Source: an uncultured Fibrobacter sp.
GTDB lineage: Bacteria; Fibrobacterota; Fibrobacteria; Fibrobacterales; Fibrobacteraceae
Reading direction: 5' to 3'
DNA: 59,997 nt
NCBI GenBank assembly: GCA_934700345.1
Contig: CAKUXP010000019.1
Span: 1 to 59,997 of the forward strand
Part shown: positions 8,410 through 17,347 of the stretch, piece by piece
How positions within the stretch are numbered: position 1 is the first letter of the stretch
Layout of the letters: each line of letters opens with the position of its first letter
Translations under genes and position numbers: made by a program
Notes under the pieces: generated by a model
Databases searched by the model: none
Told to the model about the DNA's origin: nothing
What the model saw: only the letters and a program-made list of their open reading frames with translations

Positions 8410-9168
8410 CTAAGCTCTGACATGGATTGCGTCCGCAAATTCGCGGAGAAGCGCCGGATCCTTCACCTTTTCCCAAAGCGTTCCCGTCACGATGATCTGC
8501 GCACCGGCGGAAACGCGCACAGATGCTGCTTCGGGTTCCCGAATTCCGCCTCCGGTAATGATCGTCATCTGCGTAGCCTTTCGCGTATAGGCGATATGCT
8601 CGACAGGAACCGGCGTTTCGGCACCGGAGCCCGCTTCGAGGTAAACATAGCGCATTCCCATCAGTTCCGCAGCGATGGAATGCACCATCGAGAGCTTCGG
8701 CTTGTTTGAGGGAACGGGTGTCGTGTTGCTGATATATTCCACGGCCGTGCGTTTTCCGCTGCTAATCAGTTCGTAGGCCGTCGGAATCGCTTCGATGCCA
8801 AGAGACCTCACCAGGACACCTCCACGAACCTGCTCATCGATTAGATAGTTCGGGTTGCGCCCCGTTACAAGCGTCGTAAAAAGAATTGCGTCAAACCCGG
8901 GAACAACCTGGGAAGCTCCGCCCGGAAAGAGGATTACCGGAAGCGGGACTTCCCTCTTCAATGCGGTAACCTGGGAAGGAAGCTTGAAGTTTCCCATGAA
9001 CGACCCGCCGACAAGAAGCACGTCAGCTCCGTTTTCGGCGGCAAGCGTTCCCGCTTTGATGAGGGACATTTCGTCCGATGTATCGGGATCGAGCAGCACG
9101 GCAAACAATGCGCCGCGCCTTTCGACAGCCTCGTTCAATGCGGTTTCGGTCTTACCTATTTTAAGCAT
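8410..9168 (-). CDS. Geranylgeranyl/heptaprenylglyceryl phosphate synthase (PcrB/GGGPS family)
   Basis: 252 aa from the ATG at 9168; codons upstream lie over the end of the neighbouring gene and do not look like protein. Family motifs, in order: FAVLLDPDTSDE (about 23-34), DVLLVGGSFMG, PVILFPGGASQV, DAILFTTLVTGRNPNYLI, YVYLEAGSGAETPV and TIITGGGIREPEAA. These form the TIM-barrel phosphate and sn-glycerol-1-phosphate site. The family joins G1P to a polyprenyl diphosphate, the first step of archaeal-type ether lipids. Bacterial members make either heptaprenylglyceryl phosphate (Firmicutes) or a geranylgeranyl product (Bacteroidetes and relatives); which applies here cannot be told from sequence. 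No G1P dehydrogenase is in the window. Confidence 0.9.
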   Translation of the reverse strand: MLKIGKTETALNEAVERRGALFAVLLDPDTSDEMSLIKAGTLAAENGADVLLVGGSFMGNFKLPSQVTALKREVPLPVILFPGGASQVVPGFDAILFTTLVTGRNPNYLIDEQVRGGVLVRSLGIEAIPTAYELISSGKRTAVEYISNTTPVPSNKPKLSMVHSIAAELMGMRYVYLEAGSGAETPVPVEHIAYTRKATQMTIITGGGIREPEAASVRVSAGAQIIVTGTLWEKVKDPALLREFADAIHVRA

Positions 9169-9196
9169 AGCGAAAATATAGGAAATACTTGCACCG

Positions 9197-12100
9197 CTAC
9201 TTGCTCTTTTTACGGCGAACGCCCCATTTGTCGCGCATTTCTTCCTGTACCTTCTTCTGCTTGTAGCGCACGACCAGTTTGAACTCGACGATATACACGC
9301 CGGAACCGACCAGGCGACCCGAATGGTCCTTGTAGTTCCAATTGACGAACACCTTCTTGTCCGTCGTGAGGCAGTTTCTTCCCGCTCCAAACGCAGGACT
9401 GTTGCACGGGATGTTGAACGTCGTATCCGTCACATACTGCCCGAGATTGTCGAAGTAGCTCACGCTGAAATTCACAAAGACATCGCCCGGATCGATACTG
9501 TCGAGAACCGCCGAATCGTAATTTCCGTCCGCGTCGAGCTTTGCGCCATCGATGAGCTGGGGAACAAAGCGTTCTCCGAGAGAAATCAGATGACCAAGAG
9601 TCCCTTCGTCGCGAAGATCCGAAGTCCGCGTCTGGTTCGGCACATAGGAAATGGACACCGAATTCAGCGTACTCATAAGGTACTTTTCCGGATCATAGGA
9701 TCCCATATTGACGGATTCCACCAGTTTTCCGAGAAGCCCGCCGATAACCACGGGAGAAGCGTTCTTAACAGTCTTGTTGCCATAGATGTCCGCAATGGAC
9801 GATTTTGCGCCGTGAACGACCAGGAGGGAATCCCCGGGTACAATGCCGTCCGTGGATTCGCGGAGCACGAGGCGCACCGACTTGCCGTCCGCTGCCCAGA
9901 GCATCCGGGAAGGCCGAATGTCAATCGTATCGTTTCCATGGATATAGGCGAAGAAATCGTTTCCGACAAGCGAAGAATAATCGACCGGTTCAGAAAACAC
10001 AACCGTGAGCGTGTCGCGGGAATCGCCATAACGGAGCGAAGCCGCCGTGACAACCGGAGCCATCTTGTCCGCAATCGCAACAGTCTGCTGGGCGACAAAG
10101 GTATTGCCGAAAATATCATAGTAGGTATAGAGCGTTGCCGCCGGGACATTCAAGCCGATGCTCGTCAACCCCGAAGCGACATTTACATTGCTTCGAACCA
10201 CCCAGCCGACACTTTTGCCGTCCGCACTCAAGATCAGGTCGCGCGGTTGCGCCTGAAGCTCGATTAGCAACCCACGAGAGCTGTACCACGGGAACGAGAA
10301 GTAGAAATTTTCAACGTCTTCCGCCACCACCTTAGCATGGAACCGGACCGCAATGGAATCGAGCATACCGTCTCCATCCGTGTCGTAATACTCCACCATT
10401 TCCGCTGCCGGATAACGGTCCACAACGGTTACCGGGACCTGGCGTTCGTATTCCGAAGTCGCGATATAGGAAAGGCTGTGGAACGAAGCGCCAGGAGCGA
10501 GCGTCACAAAGTCCGTTCGTCCGTTCAGCCCAAGCGAATCACCCACCAAAATGATGAGGCTCTTCGTCGGCAGGTAGATTTTGACCGCATCCAGATCAAA
10601 GCCCATTGCATTCAGCCATACGACCATCTCGGGACTGTTCAGGTCGGCAGGAATGATATCGATATTGAATTCGACAAAGAGCGAATCCCGACCCGTCTTG
10701 TTGCGAATCGCATAAGCCTGCTTGATGACGTGGGATCCGAGGAGGAGAAGGTTCGTGCTGCGGTTGTAATTTGCACCAGTCTCTTCGCTCGTATAGGTTA
10801 CGATTATCTGCGCATTGTCCGGAAAACGGTCTCCGGGAAGTCCGAGTTCCGCCGCGCTCGCATAGATCCTCGATCCGGATACGGTAAGGGCACCGGAAAG
10901 AAGAAGCGTATCACCGTTTACGACCAAGGCAAGTCCCGTTGCAGAAAGCCCTGGGGGAATCGTGTCGGAAAGGATCACTTCCAGGGAATCCAGAAGGCCG
11001 TCATCATCCGCATCCTGGATATAGGCGATTTCCGCCTTGGGAATCGGGTCGTAGAAATTGATACCGTCAAAGATGACCAGGTGACCATCCTTATCGGTAA
11101 TGTAGATACTTCCCACGAGAACCGTCGTATCCGCAGTCACCCAGAAAGACTGGTCCTTTCCGGTAACGCCGATGGAAATGTTCGTCGCTGGCGCTTCCGT
11201 ATTTGACGGATCCTTGAAAATCAGCCCTGCGGAACCGGAGATGTAGAGCGAATCCGCATCGCCGAAGTAATCGCGAATCTTATCCGCATCGAGCGTGATT
11301 TCGATAACGTCGCCGACACTGACCGATTCCCGTCCGCTAGCCGGAATCGAGTCGGAGCCGTAACTCGGCAGTTCCGTCGATTGGGAACCGCCGCCGGTCA
11401 CATAGGTATTCCCATTGACGATAACCGTTCCAGGAACAGAAGAGTCCGCAGGAATCGGGATAAGCTTGGATCCGCCGATGATAAGGGTGTCACCCTTGTC
11501 GCGCTTGTCGTTTGTCGGATAGAGGTCCGAACCGTCCTGATCTTCCGAACCTTCTTCGCCAAAGCCTTCATAGACCGTAGAGTCCGTGACCCAGGGAGGA
11601 ATCCATTCATCGCCGCTGCCTTTTACCGAGCTAGACGAATTGCTGCCGGTACCGCTCGAAGAGCCCGGATTTTCGCCGTCCGAAGAACTCGAAGAATTTC
11701 CGCCGCCGCCACCATTTGAAGAACTCGAATTGGAACCTTCCGAACCGGAGGAAATGTTGCCGGTACCGCTCGAGGAACCCGGATTTTCGCCGTCCGAAGA
11801 ACTCGAAGAATTTCCGCCACCATTTGAAGAACTCAAATTCTCGCCGTCATTGCTAGAAGAGCTCAAGTTCGGATTTCCCGAACTCGAAGACTTGGTAGAA
11901 CTCGAAGACTTAATAGAACTTGAAGACTCATGGAAAATGTTTGCACTGGACGAACTTCTGGAATTCGAAGAAATCAACGTTCCCGGATTCGTCGTCGCCG
12001 AGTTACGGTTTGAACCCGCCCCCGCGATAGGCGCAAGATCGTCTAGGTAGTTGTCAATCCACTGGACATGCAAGAGGATGTTGTTATCGATCAGCTTGTT

Positions 12101-13180
12101 CGGATTCGACGTGTAGTCAAGGAATATTAAGTGTCCGGAGTTCGAAGCGACAAAAATATGCCCCTTGTGGTCGGCCGTTCCCTGGTCCAAGAGCCAGCGG
12201 ATTTCCTGAGTCCCGCTAATCGCATAGCCTTTTTCTTCTGCCCAGTTTGCCGAGAAATTTCCCGTCATCATCGCATCGGGGAACAGGTACTTGCGCAAAT
12301 CGACATCGGCTACCACCTTGCGCGTTTTCGGGTCTATCTGCACGATGTGGGAATCACCGAACAGGAGAATCGTATTCGAATACTCGTCGAAGCTCGCCCC
12401 GTGGGCACCTTTCAGCGAATCGATCAGTGTCTTGGTCCTTAAACCGGTGATGTTCTTTGCCGGACACGGTTTCGTACTGACATTGCAAAGCGTATCCGTG
12501 ATGATTCCAAACTGAGCGTTGCTGTTCGAATTACGGGAAATCGTCCCTAAATTACTCGAACGCGTATAGAAAGCCTGACCGGAATTGTCCCAGAGAAGCG
12601 TCGTGATGTTCGACACGGAGCCATAGACTCGCACCTGGCGAATCTTGCTCAAGCGATCCGACGTTGTCGAATCCGTTTCAAACAGAATCAGATTGCCGGG
12701 AATGCCCGCTGACCAGAGAACTGTATTGTCCGGATTCATCATCAGGTGAAATGTAGAAGCGCCGACTCCCGAAGAAACGGTTTTCGCAATACACTTTGAC
12801 GAAAGCGTATCCTTCGCGTTCATCTTGACCTTGTAAATCTCGTTATAGTCCTGCCCGGCGACAAGAAGGTCCCCGTCCGGATGGTGAACTATCCCGTCCG
12901 CTCCGCGGGTCCTGCAGAGAAGCCTCTTGTTGGAAAGTTTGAGGTAACCGTTGCCGTCGTAATAATAGTCGAGCGCCTTGGCGCTCTGCTGCGCGGAATA
13001 GCGCGTGTAATAGACGGTCTCCTTGGTACTCGCCGAAGGATACAGATCGCCAACCTGCTGGATCCAGACGCCTGTCGCAGGGTTGTATGGCTTATTGATG
13101 GGAGGTTCTCCCGCATGGGCAAATACGGAAAGAAGAGGGACAAGTCCCAAGGCGAAAATCACTTGTTCGAACTTTTTCAT
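9197..13180 (-). CDS. Very large secreted surface protein with propeller-like head and Ser-rich linker
   Basis: 1,327 aa. Signal peptide at residues 1-23. Residues about 30-400 read like a repeat-built beta propeller (short LLVAGQDYNEIYKV, ILLFGDSHIVQIDP and HIFVASNSGHLIFLD blades). Residues about 405-530 are a Ser/Gly/Asn linker, typical of Fibrobacter secreted proteins. The rest is beta-rich with repeated acidic units DADDDGLLDSLEV and DTDGDGMLDSIAV, which look like calcium loops, each followed by an Ig-like strand set (LTVVFSEPVD). The C-terminus (GRLVGSGVYIVEF, then a basic KKSK tail) resembles a FlgD-type Ig fold. A strong GGAGGA precedes the ATG, 18 bp after the sister gene. Adhesion or structural role is inference. 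Confidence 0.8.
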   Translation of the reverse strand: MKKFEQVIFALGLVPLLSVFAHAGEPPINKPYNPATGVWIQQVGDLYPSASTKETVYYTRYSAQQSAKALDYYYDGNGYLKLSNKRLLCRTRGADGIVHHPDGDLLVAGQDYNEIYKVKMNAKDTLSSKCIAKTVSSGVGASTFHLMMNPDNTVLWSAGIPGNLILFETDSTTSDRLSKIRQVRVYGSVSNITTLLWDNSGQAFYTRSSNLGTISRNSNSNAQFGIITDTLCNVSTKPCPAKNITGLRTKTLIDSLKGAHGASFDEYSNTILLFGDSHIVQIDPKTRKVVADVDLRKYLFPDAMMTGNFSANWAEEKGYAISGTQEIRWLLDQGTADHKGHIFVASNSGHLIFLDYTSNPNKLIDNNILLHVQWIDNYLDDLAPIAGAGSNRNSATTNPGTLISSNSRSSSSANIFHESSSSIKSSSSTKSSSSGNPNLSSSSNDGENLSSSNGGGNSSSSSDGENPGSSSGTGNISSGSEGSNSSSSNGGGGGNSSSSSDGENPGSSSGTGSNSSSSVKGSGDEWIPPWVTDSTVYEGFGEEGSEDQDGSDLYPTNDKRDKGDTLIIGGSKLIPIPADSSVPGTVIVNGNTYVTGGGSQSTELPSYGSDSIPASGRESVSVGDVIEITLDADKIRDYFGDADSLYISGSAGLIFKDPSNTEAPATNISIGVTGKDQSFWVTADTTVLVGSIYITDKDGHLVIFDGINFYDPIPKAEIAYIQDADDDGLLDSLEVILSDTIPPGLSATGLALVVNGDTLLLSGALTVSGSRIYASAAELGLPGDRFPDNAQIIVTYTSEETGANYNRSTNLLLLGSHVIKQAYAIRNKTGRDSLFVEFNIDIIPADLNSPEMVVWLNAMGFDLDAVKIYLPTKSLIILVGDSLGLNGRTDFVTLAPGASFHSLSYIATSEYERQVPVTVVDRYPAAEMVEYYDTDGDGMLDSIAVRFHAKVVAEDVENFYFSFPWYSSRGLLIELQAQPRDLILSADGKSVGWVVRSNVNVASGLTSIGLNVPAATLYTYYDIFGNTFVAQQTVAIADKMAPVVTAASLRYGDSRDTLTVVFSEPVDYSSLVGNDFFAYIHGNDTIDIRPSRMLWAADGKSVRLVLRESTDGIVPGDSLLVVHGAKSSIADIYGNKTVKNASPVVIGGLLGKLVESVNMGSYDPEKYLMSTLNSVSISYVPNQTRTSDLRDEGTLGHLISLGERFVPQLIDGAKLDADGNYDSAVLDSIDPGDVFVNFSVSYFDNLGQYVTDTTFNIPCNSPAFGAGRNCLTTDKKVFVNWNYKDHSGRLVGSGVYIVEFKLVVRYKQKKVQEEMRDKWGVRRKKSK
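11644..11834. repeat. Direct repeat in the Ser-rich linker coding region
   Basis: About 80 bp occurs twice (11644-11726 and 11758-11834), both beginning TGCCGGTACCGCTCGA and ending GAAGAACTC with only a few differences and one short deletion. Both encode a linker block of the type SSSSDGENPGSSSGTG. Such repeats change length by slippage or recombination. Confidence 0.85.
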
Positions 13181-13198
13181 AGCGGTATCCTCCTCCGG

Positions 13199-15877
13199 TT
13201 AGTCGTCAAGCGCAAGGCTCGCCTTGCCGCCGTGAACGCCCCATTTGAAGATTTTGTCATAAGTATAGGAATGTTTCTGCCCATACACTTTCAGGTGAAA
13301 TTGTACAAGATAGGCGCCAACCCCGACCTTCCGTCCCGAAGCGGAACGCATATTCCAGCGCAGGTAAAGCCTTTTAGCGTTTTCAAAGCAGTTTCCGGCA
13401 AAATCAGGATCGTCGCACCGGATCTTCCCATGGCCCGCTGCGACAAAACTCCCCAGATTCGTATAAACCTCCATCGACCACTTCAGCCCGACCTTTTCAA
13501 AGTCCAGGCTTTCGCCCGTCGAATCGTCAAAAATCGTCGCAAAGGCAACGTCGAGCATCACGCCCAGCGAGCCCTCCATTTCCGCACCTGTAGGAGTTCC
13601 CTTAGGAAGCAGACGCTCGGTGAATGCCGGCCCACCCACGTCTAGCCCGGCCCGATCGACAGCGGCTATCGAAGCGGTTTCCATCACCACGCGCGGATCG
13701 CCTTCGAGCCCCACCAGGCGGGAATTCTTCTGGACGGAATTTCCCCGAATATCCGAAACGGCAGAGGGAACAGTGAAAAGCGAATCATTCGGATTGGCGC
13801 GGGAAAGGAGCTTTTCCCCCGATGCGACAGAAAGGCGCACTTCCGTCCGGTCTTCATTCCAGTCCGCATGGGAAAAGTCAAAGAAAACGGTATCGCCAGC
13901 AACGACGAACCCGAGGAAATTCGCATTGGAAATTTCGCTCACATCGATCGGTTCGGAAAACTTCACGGTCAATCGGTCCGCCTTGCGACTGCTCCGCGAT
14001 TCGGGAGAGAGGAACGTGGAACGGATTACAGGAGGAATCCGATCGTTCATGTCGAGATACTGGAAAGTAGAAACGGTATCCCCGTTTACGACGGAAACGT
14101 TTTCAAGCGCCGCATACCCATAGGTTCTGGATTCATCGATAGACGTAAGGCCTTTCTGGACCTTGTCCTGTTCCGATTCCGAAAGCTTATAGGAAACCAG
14201 CTTGCCATCCTTGGAAATCACCAGTTCCCTGGACGCAGGCGAAATGATAAGCTCGTTCCCGGCGGAATCCTTCCAGAAAAACTGGAGCCGCATATTTTCA
14301 AGGTCTTCCTCGGTTATCGGATTTTCAAATCCCACGGTCACGGAATCCATCCGCCCATCCGCATCGGAATCGAAAAATCCGTTGTTCTCGTTCGAAAGAT
14401 AGACGCGTCCCGCATTTGTAACCTTCGCAGGCAAGTTGAATGTCGCAAAGTTCCCATCGGCGGTCACAAGTCCGAGATCGCCAAGCCCAGAAACAACGGA
14501 GAGAGAATCCCCGACTTTCACCGTTCCCGGAACAGTCGTCACCGTCCACCGCTTGCCGTTCTTGGAAACGGCTTCGATCCGAACCTTGTCGCCATTCGAA
14601 AGCCGAAGCACGGAACCCGCCGAGAACGCGGTATCCAGGTTCTTGTTGAAATCGAGAACCAGCGTATCGCGCGCCCCGGAAACGCCTTCGATAAGCGTTG
14701 CCTTGAGGATGACGGGCCCAATCCTGTCTTCCAGGACGGTCGAAAGCCCTGCCGACGTTCCGCTCAGCTTCGACTTCACGAAAACTTCCAGTTCGCCATT
14801 ACCGAGCGTTTCGGAAAGCGAAGTCTTCACATCCAGAAGTTCCATCACGCCACCGTTCAGACTGCGCCTGTATTCGCCCGAGAACTCCTTTCGGGATGCC
14901 CCATTCGGGAAGATGTAAAAAATGCTGTCCCACGAAACGGAATCCGTCTTGCCCGAAAAATACGCGATAACGCTGTCGCCCTTGCCGTCTCCGTCCGCAT
15001 CATAGATAAAGGCGCTGTCGAGATTTGGCAGATGCGGGTTTTCAAACGCGAACTTTCCAGGAAACAACTCTTCCACAAAGAAAGTCGAATCCGAAGGATT
15101 GACCAGCCCCTTCGAAACAAAGCTAGCTCCGGAAACCGCACCCGCAGATCGGACCGAAAAATGCCCCACGCCTTTTTCCAAGATTACCCTATCCGTCGAA
15201 TCGCCGGCAAGAGTCGTAAACTTCAAATTTTCCGCCCCGCGAATCGGTTCCAGATAGAAAGCCCGCTTGTTAATCGTCGAATCCGTCTTTCCGGCAGAGG
15301 GTCCCACGGGAATTACCGCACGGACGGTTACCGTCATCGACGAATCCACCGGAAGCGAGATACTTGTCGTCGAATCGATGACAACCGTATCGCCCTGGGC
15401 ATTCACGTAGGAGTATTCCAGGCGCGGGACATAGAACGTATAGTAGCGGAACACGACAGGTTTCGCATTTTCGTTCACCTGCATCCCGAGCGGAAGGTTC
15501 TTGACCGGGAAGCGCGAGGAAACCTTAACGTAGAAAAACCCCCGGACTGAATCCGAAGTGACCTTTGCCGTCGGATGCGAAAGCTCCGTCGAAAAACAAG
15601 TCGTTTTCCCCGAAGCGTAATCCTTTTCGCATGGATTCAAGGTCAAGGAATCATTCGCCGCATAGACCAGGAAATCCGCAGAACGAATCGCCTTCGAAGT
15701 GTCCGAGATATTTTCGGCTTCGGGAACTGTCCACAGGTAAGCGATAGGCGACGTATAGATTGAATAGTAGCCGCACTTGCCCGCCTCAGGGCATATATTC
15801 CCAAAGGCCATCGCCGCCAGAAGCAGAGCGATACCGAGAACCTGTGCAGGCAACCATTTCAGCGTCCGATAGAACAT
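13199..15877 (-). CDS. Large secreted surface protein, sister of the downstream gene
   Basis: 892 aa with a signal peptide (MFYRTLKWLPAQ, hydrophobic to about residue 26). It has no propeller and no Ser linker. It shares the second half of the 1,327-aa protein's design: acidic loops DADGDGKGDSVIAYF and DSDADGRMDSVTVGF, strand blocks ADRLTVKFSEPIDVS, and a C-terminal GRKVGVGAYLVQFHLKVYG module. Two Cys near residues 29 and 35 (CPEAGKC) may form a disulphide. No clear ribosome site. It is the first gene of a two-gene operon. The family is unknown to me; a common origin with the next gene is clear from the shared loops and tail. Confidence 0.8.
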   Translation of the reverse strand: MFYRTLKWLPAQVLGIALLLAAMAFGNICPEAGKCGYYSIYTSPIAYLWTVPEAENISDTSKAIRSADFLVYAANDSLTLNPCEKDYASGKTTCFSTELSHPTAKVTSDSVRGFFYVKVSSRFPVKNLPLGMQVNENAKPVVFRYYTFYVPRLEYSYVNAQGDTVVIDSTTSISLPVDSSMTVTVRAVIPVGPSAGKTDSTINKRAFYLEPIRGAENLKFTTLAGDSTDRVILEKGVGHFSVRSAGAVSGASFVSKGLVNPSDSTFFVEELFPGKFAFENPHLPNLDSAFIYDADGDGKGDSVIAYFSGKTDSVSWDSIFYIFPNGASRKEFSGEYRRSLNGGVMELLDVKTSLSETLGNGELEVFVKSKLSGTSAGLSTVLEDRIGPVILKATLIEGVSGARDTLVLDFNKNLDTAFSAGSVLRLSNGDKVRIEAVSKNGKRWTVTTVPGTVKVGDSLSVVSGLGDLGLVTADGNFATFNLPAKVTNAGRVYLSNENNGFFDSDADGRMDSVTVGFENPITEEDLENMRLQFFWKDSAGNELIISPASRELVISKDGKLVSYKLSESEQDKVQKGLTSIDESRTYGYAALENVSVVNGDTVSTFQYLDMNDRIPPVIRSTFLSPESRSSRKADRLTVKFSEPIDVSEISNANFLGFVVAGDTVFFDFSHADWNEDRTEVRLSVASGEKLLSRANPNDSLFTVPSAVSDIRGNSVQKNSRLVGLEGDPRVVMETASIAAVDRAGLDVGGPAFTERLLPKGTPTGAEMEGSLGVMLDVAFATIFDDSTGESLDFEKVGLKWSMEVYTNLGSFVAAGHGKIRCDDPDFAGNCFENAKRLYLRWNMRSASGRKVGVGAYLVQFHLKVYGQKHSYTYDKIFKWGVHGGKASLALDD

Positions 15878-15936
15878 ACCAAGATCTCACGGAAGGAGGA
15901 TAGAACAATGACATTCCTGTCTTGAAAATTAACTTA

Positions 15937-15966
15937 ATAATGACAAAAACGCTCGGATTTTGACAA
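15937..15966 (-). promoter_or_regulatory. Possible promoter of the surface-protein operon
   Basis: On the minus strand TTGTCA and CATTAT are 18 bases apart, about 60 bases before the ATG at 15877. This is a fair but not strong match to a sigma-70 promoter. Confidence 0.35.
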
Positions 15967-16000
15967 TGTAAGATTTTTGCAATAGAGCAACCTGGAATAA

Positions 16001-17143
16001 CTAATCCGGCATCAGATCCTCGACGATAGAATCCATCATCAGCCAGCCTCGCCCGAAAAGGCGCACCCGCTTTCCTTCCCGTTCCAGATAGCCGAGTTTC
16101 ATCCAGCGATCCAGTTTTTCCTCGGGGATTCTTACCGATTCTTCCGCTTCCAGAATCTGCAAGTCCAGTCCATCCCGTGTCCGCAGCGAAAGCCAGATGC
16201 GCTCATCGACTCGTTCCTTCTTTCCGATTACATCCTTTTCAAGCCCGGAATCCGGACAGCCTTCCTCGACCCAGTTTTTCCATGCGACATAGCGGGCAGG
16301 CGCAGCCGACCGGACAGTTCCGTCAAAACTGTGAGCCCCCGGACCAAGCCCGAGATATACCCCCGACCGCCAGTAATTCCGGTTGTGCAAACCTTCCTCG
16401 CCGGGCCTTGCAAAATTTGACACTTCATAGCGTTCAATGCCGAATTTTCCGAGGATGGATACACCCGCTTCGTACATTTCGGAATAGAGCGCCTCGTCCA
16501 GGGCGAAAAGCCCCTTCCGCATCCGACTTCCGAGAACCGTGTTCGCCCCGATAGTCAGCCCGTAAAAGCTGACATGCCCGATTCCAGAGCGTGCCACTTC
16601 CAGAACATCCGACCGAAAGCGTTCGAGGCTCTGGCCCGGAAGCCAGAACATAAGGTCCGCCGATGCGCGCGTTCCCGTTTTCCGCGTAAACTCGAAAAGC
16701 CTCGCAAGGGCTTCGCGGTTTTCCCGCGAAGATCCGCGGCGACCGATCGCCAGCAGCAGGGAATCGTCAAAGGTCTGCAACCCGAGACTGAAGCGGTTTA
16801 CGCCGAGGGAATGCGCGTTTTCGAGAAATTCCGAATCCGCCGAATCCGGGTTGCATTCGATGTTCACCTCCAAAAGTGTCGAAAAATCCACCCCCAGGGA
16901 TTCCAGTCCACGGAAAATCCTTGCGAGTTCAATATTCGGAAGTTCGCTCGGTGTCCCGCCGCCGAAATAGGCGGTCGAAAATTCCGAGACGCCAAAATTC
17001 CACCCGGGAAGCCGCAGTTTTGCTTCGCGAAGAATCAGATCGGCATATTCAGCAAAGAGTCGCATACTTCCTGGAAGCGTTGCAAAGTCGCAATAACCGC
17101 AGATTTTTTTACAAAATGGAACGTGAATATAAAGTCCTTTCAT
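16001..17143 (-). CDS. hemW: HemW-like radical SAM protein
   Basis: 380 aa starting at 17143, where MKGLYIHVPFC matches the usual HemW N-terminus. The cluster-binding motif is Cys11-x3-Cys15-x2-Cys18. Further family marks are YFGGGTPSELP, the LEVNIECNPD strand, RFSLGLQTFDD, ADLMFWLPGQ and ERYEVSNFARPGEEGLHNRNYW near residues 235-260. HemW was long annotated as oxygen-independent coproporphyrinogen oxidase but is considered a haem chaperone. True HemN proteins are longer (about 450 aa) with CxxxCxxC in another context. Divergent from the small membrane ORF; only 18 bp separate the two starts. Confidence 0.9.
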   Translation of the reverse strand: MKGLYIHVPFCKKICGYCDFATLPGSMRLFAEYADLILREAKLRLPGWNFGVSEFSTAYFGGGTPSELPNIELARIFRGLESLGVDFSTLLEVNIECNPDSADSEFLENAHSLGVNRFSLGLQTFDDSLLLAIGRRGSSRENREALARLFEFTRKTGTRASADLMFWLPGQSLERFRSDVLEVARSGIGHVSFYGLTIGANTVLGSRMRKGLFALDEALYSEMYEAGVSILGKFGIERYEVSNFARPGEEGLHNRNYWRSGVYLGLGPGAHSFDGTVRSAAPARYVAWKNWVEEGCPDSGLEKDVIGKKERVDERIWLSLRTRDGLDLQILEAEESVRIPEEKLDRWMKLGYLEREGKRVRLFGRGWLMMDSIVEDLMPD

Positions 17144-17161
17144 CAAAACCGAATATATATT

Positions 17162-17341
17162 ATGCGCGTGGGAAAACGCTTTCACATCAAGTCGCTTTTC
17201 AAGAAAAGGATGCCTTCCGTCCTGTTTTTCGTCCTTGCGGGAACAGTCCTCATCCTAGCCTCCGTCCTTCTCTTCGGACCGTCCTATATGGACATTTTCC
17301 TTGCACTGATGCTGTGGAGCCTCCCCCTTTTTTTACATTGA
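17162..17341 (+). CDS. Possible small membrane protein
   Basis: 59 aa: a basic start (MRVGKRFHIKSLFKKRM) and two hydrophobic segments at about 20-38 and 42-57. It ends six bases before the cyclase gene and may be cotranslated with it. No family recognised and no convincing ribosome site before 17162; an internal ATG at 17210 would give a 43-aa form. It could also be non-coding 5' sequence of the cyclase. Confidence 0.4.
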   Translation: MRVGKRFHIKSLFKKRMPSVLFFVLAGTVLILASVLLFGPSYMDIFLALMLWSLPLFLH

Positions 17342-17347
17342 CGCCCA

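Noticed and set aside
11600..11940. CRISPR array
   Set aside because: The repeats are coding Ser-rich linker units of uneven length within an open frame, without regular spacers. No CRISPR array was found anywhere in the window.
13868..15550. Open frame of 560 codons on the plus strand
   Set aside because: Antisense shadow of the large surface protein gene; Arg/His-rich, no signal or domain.
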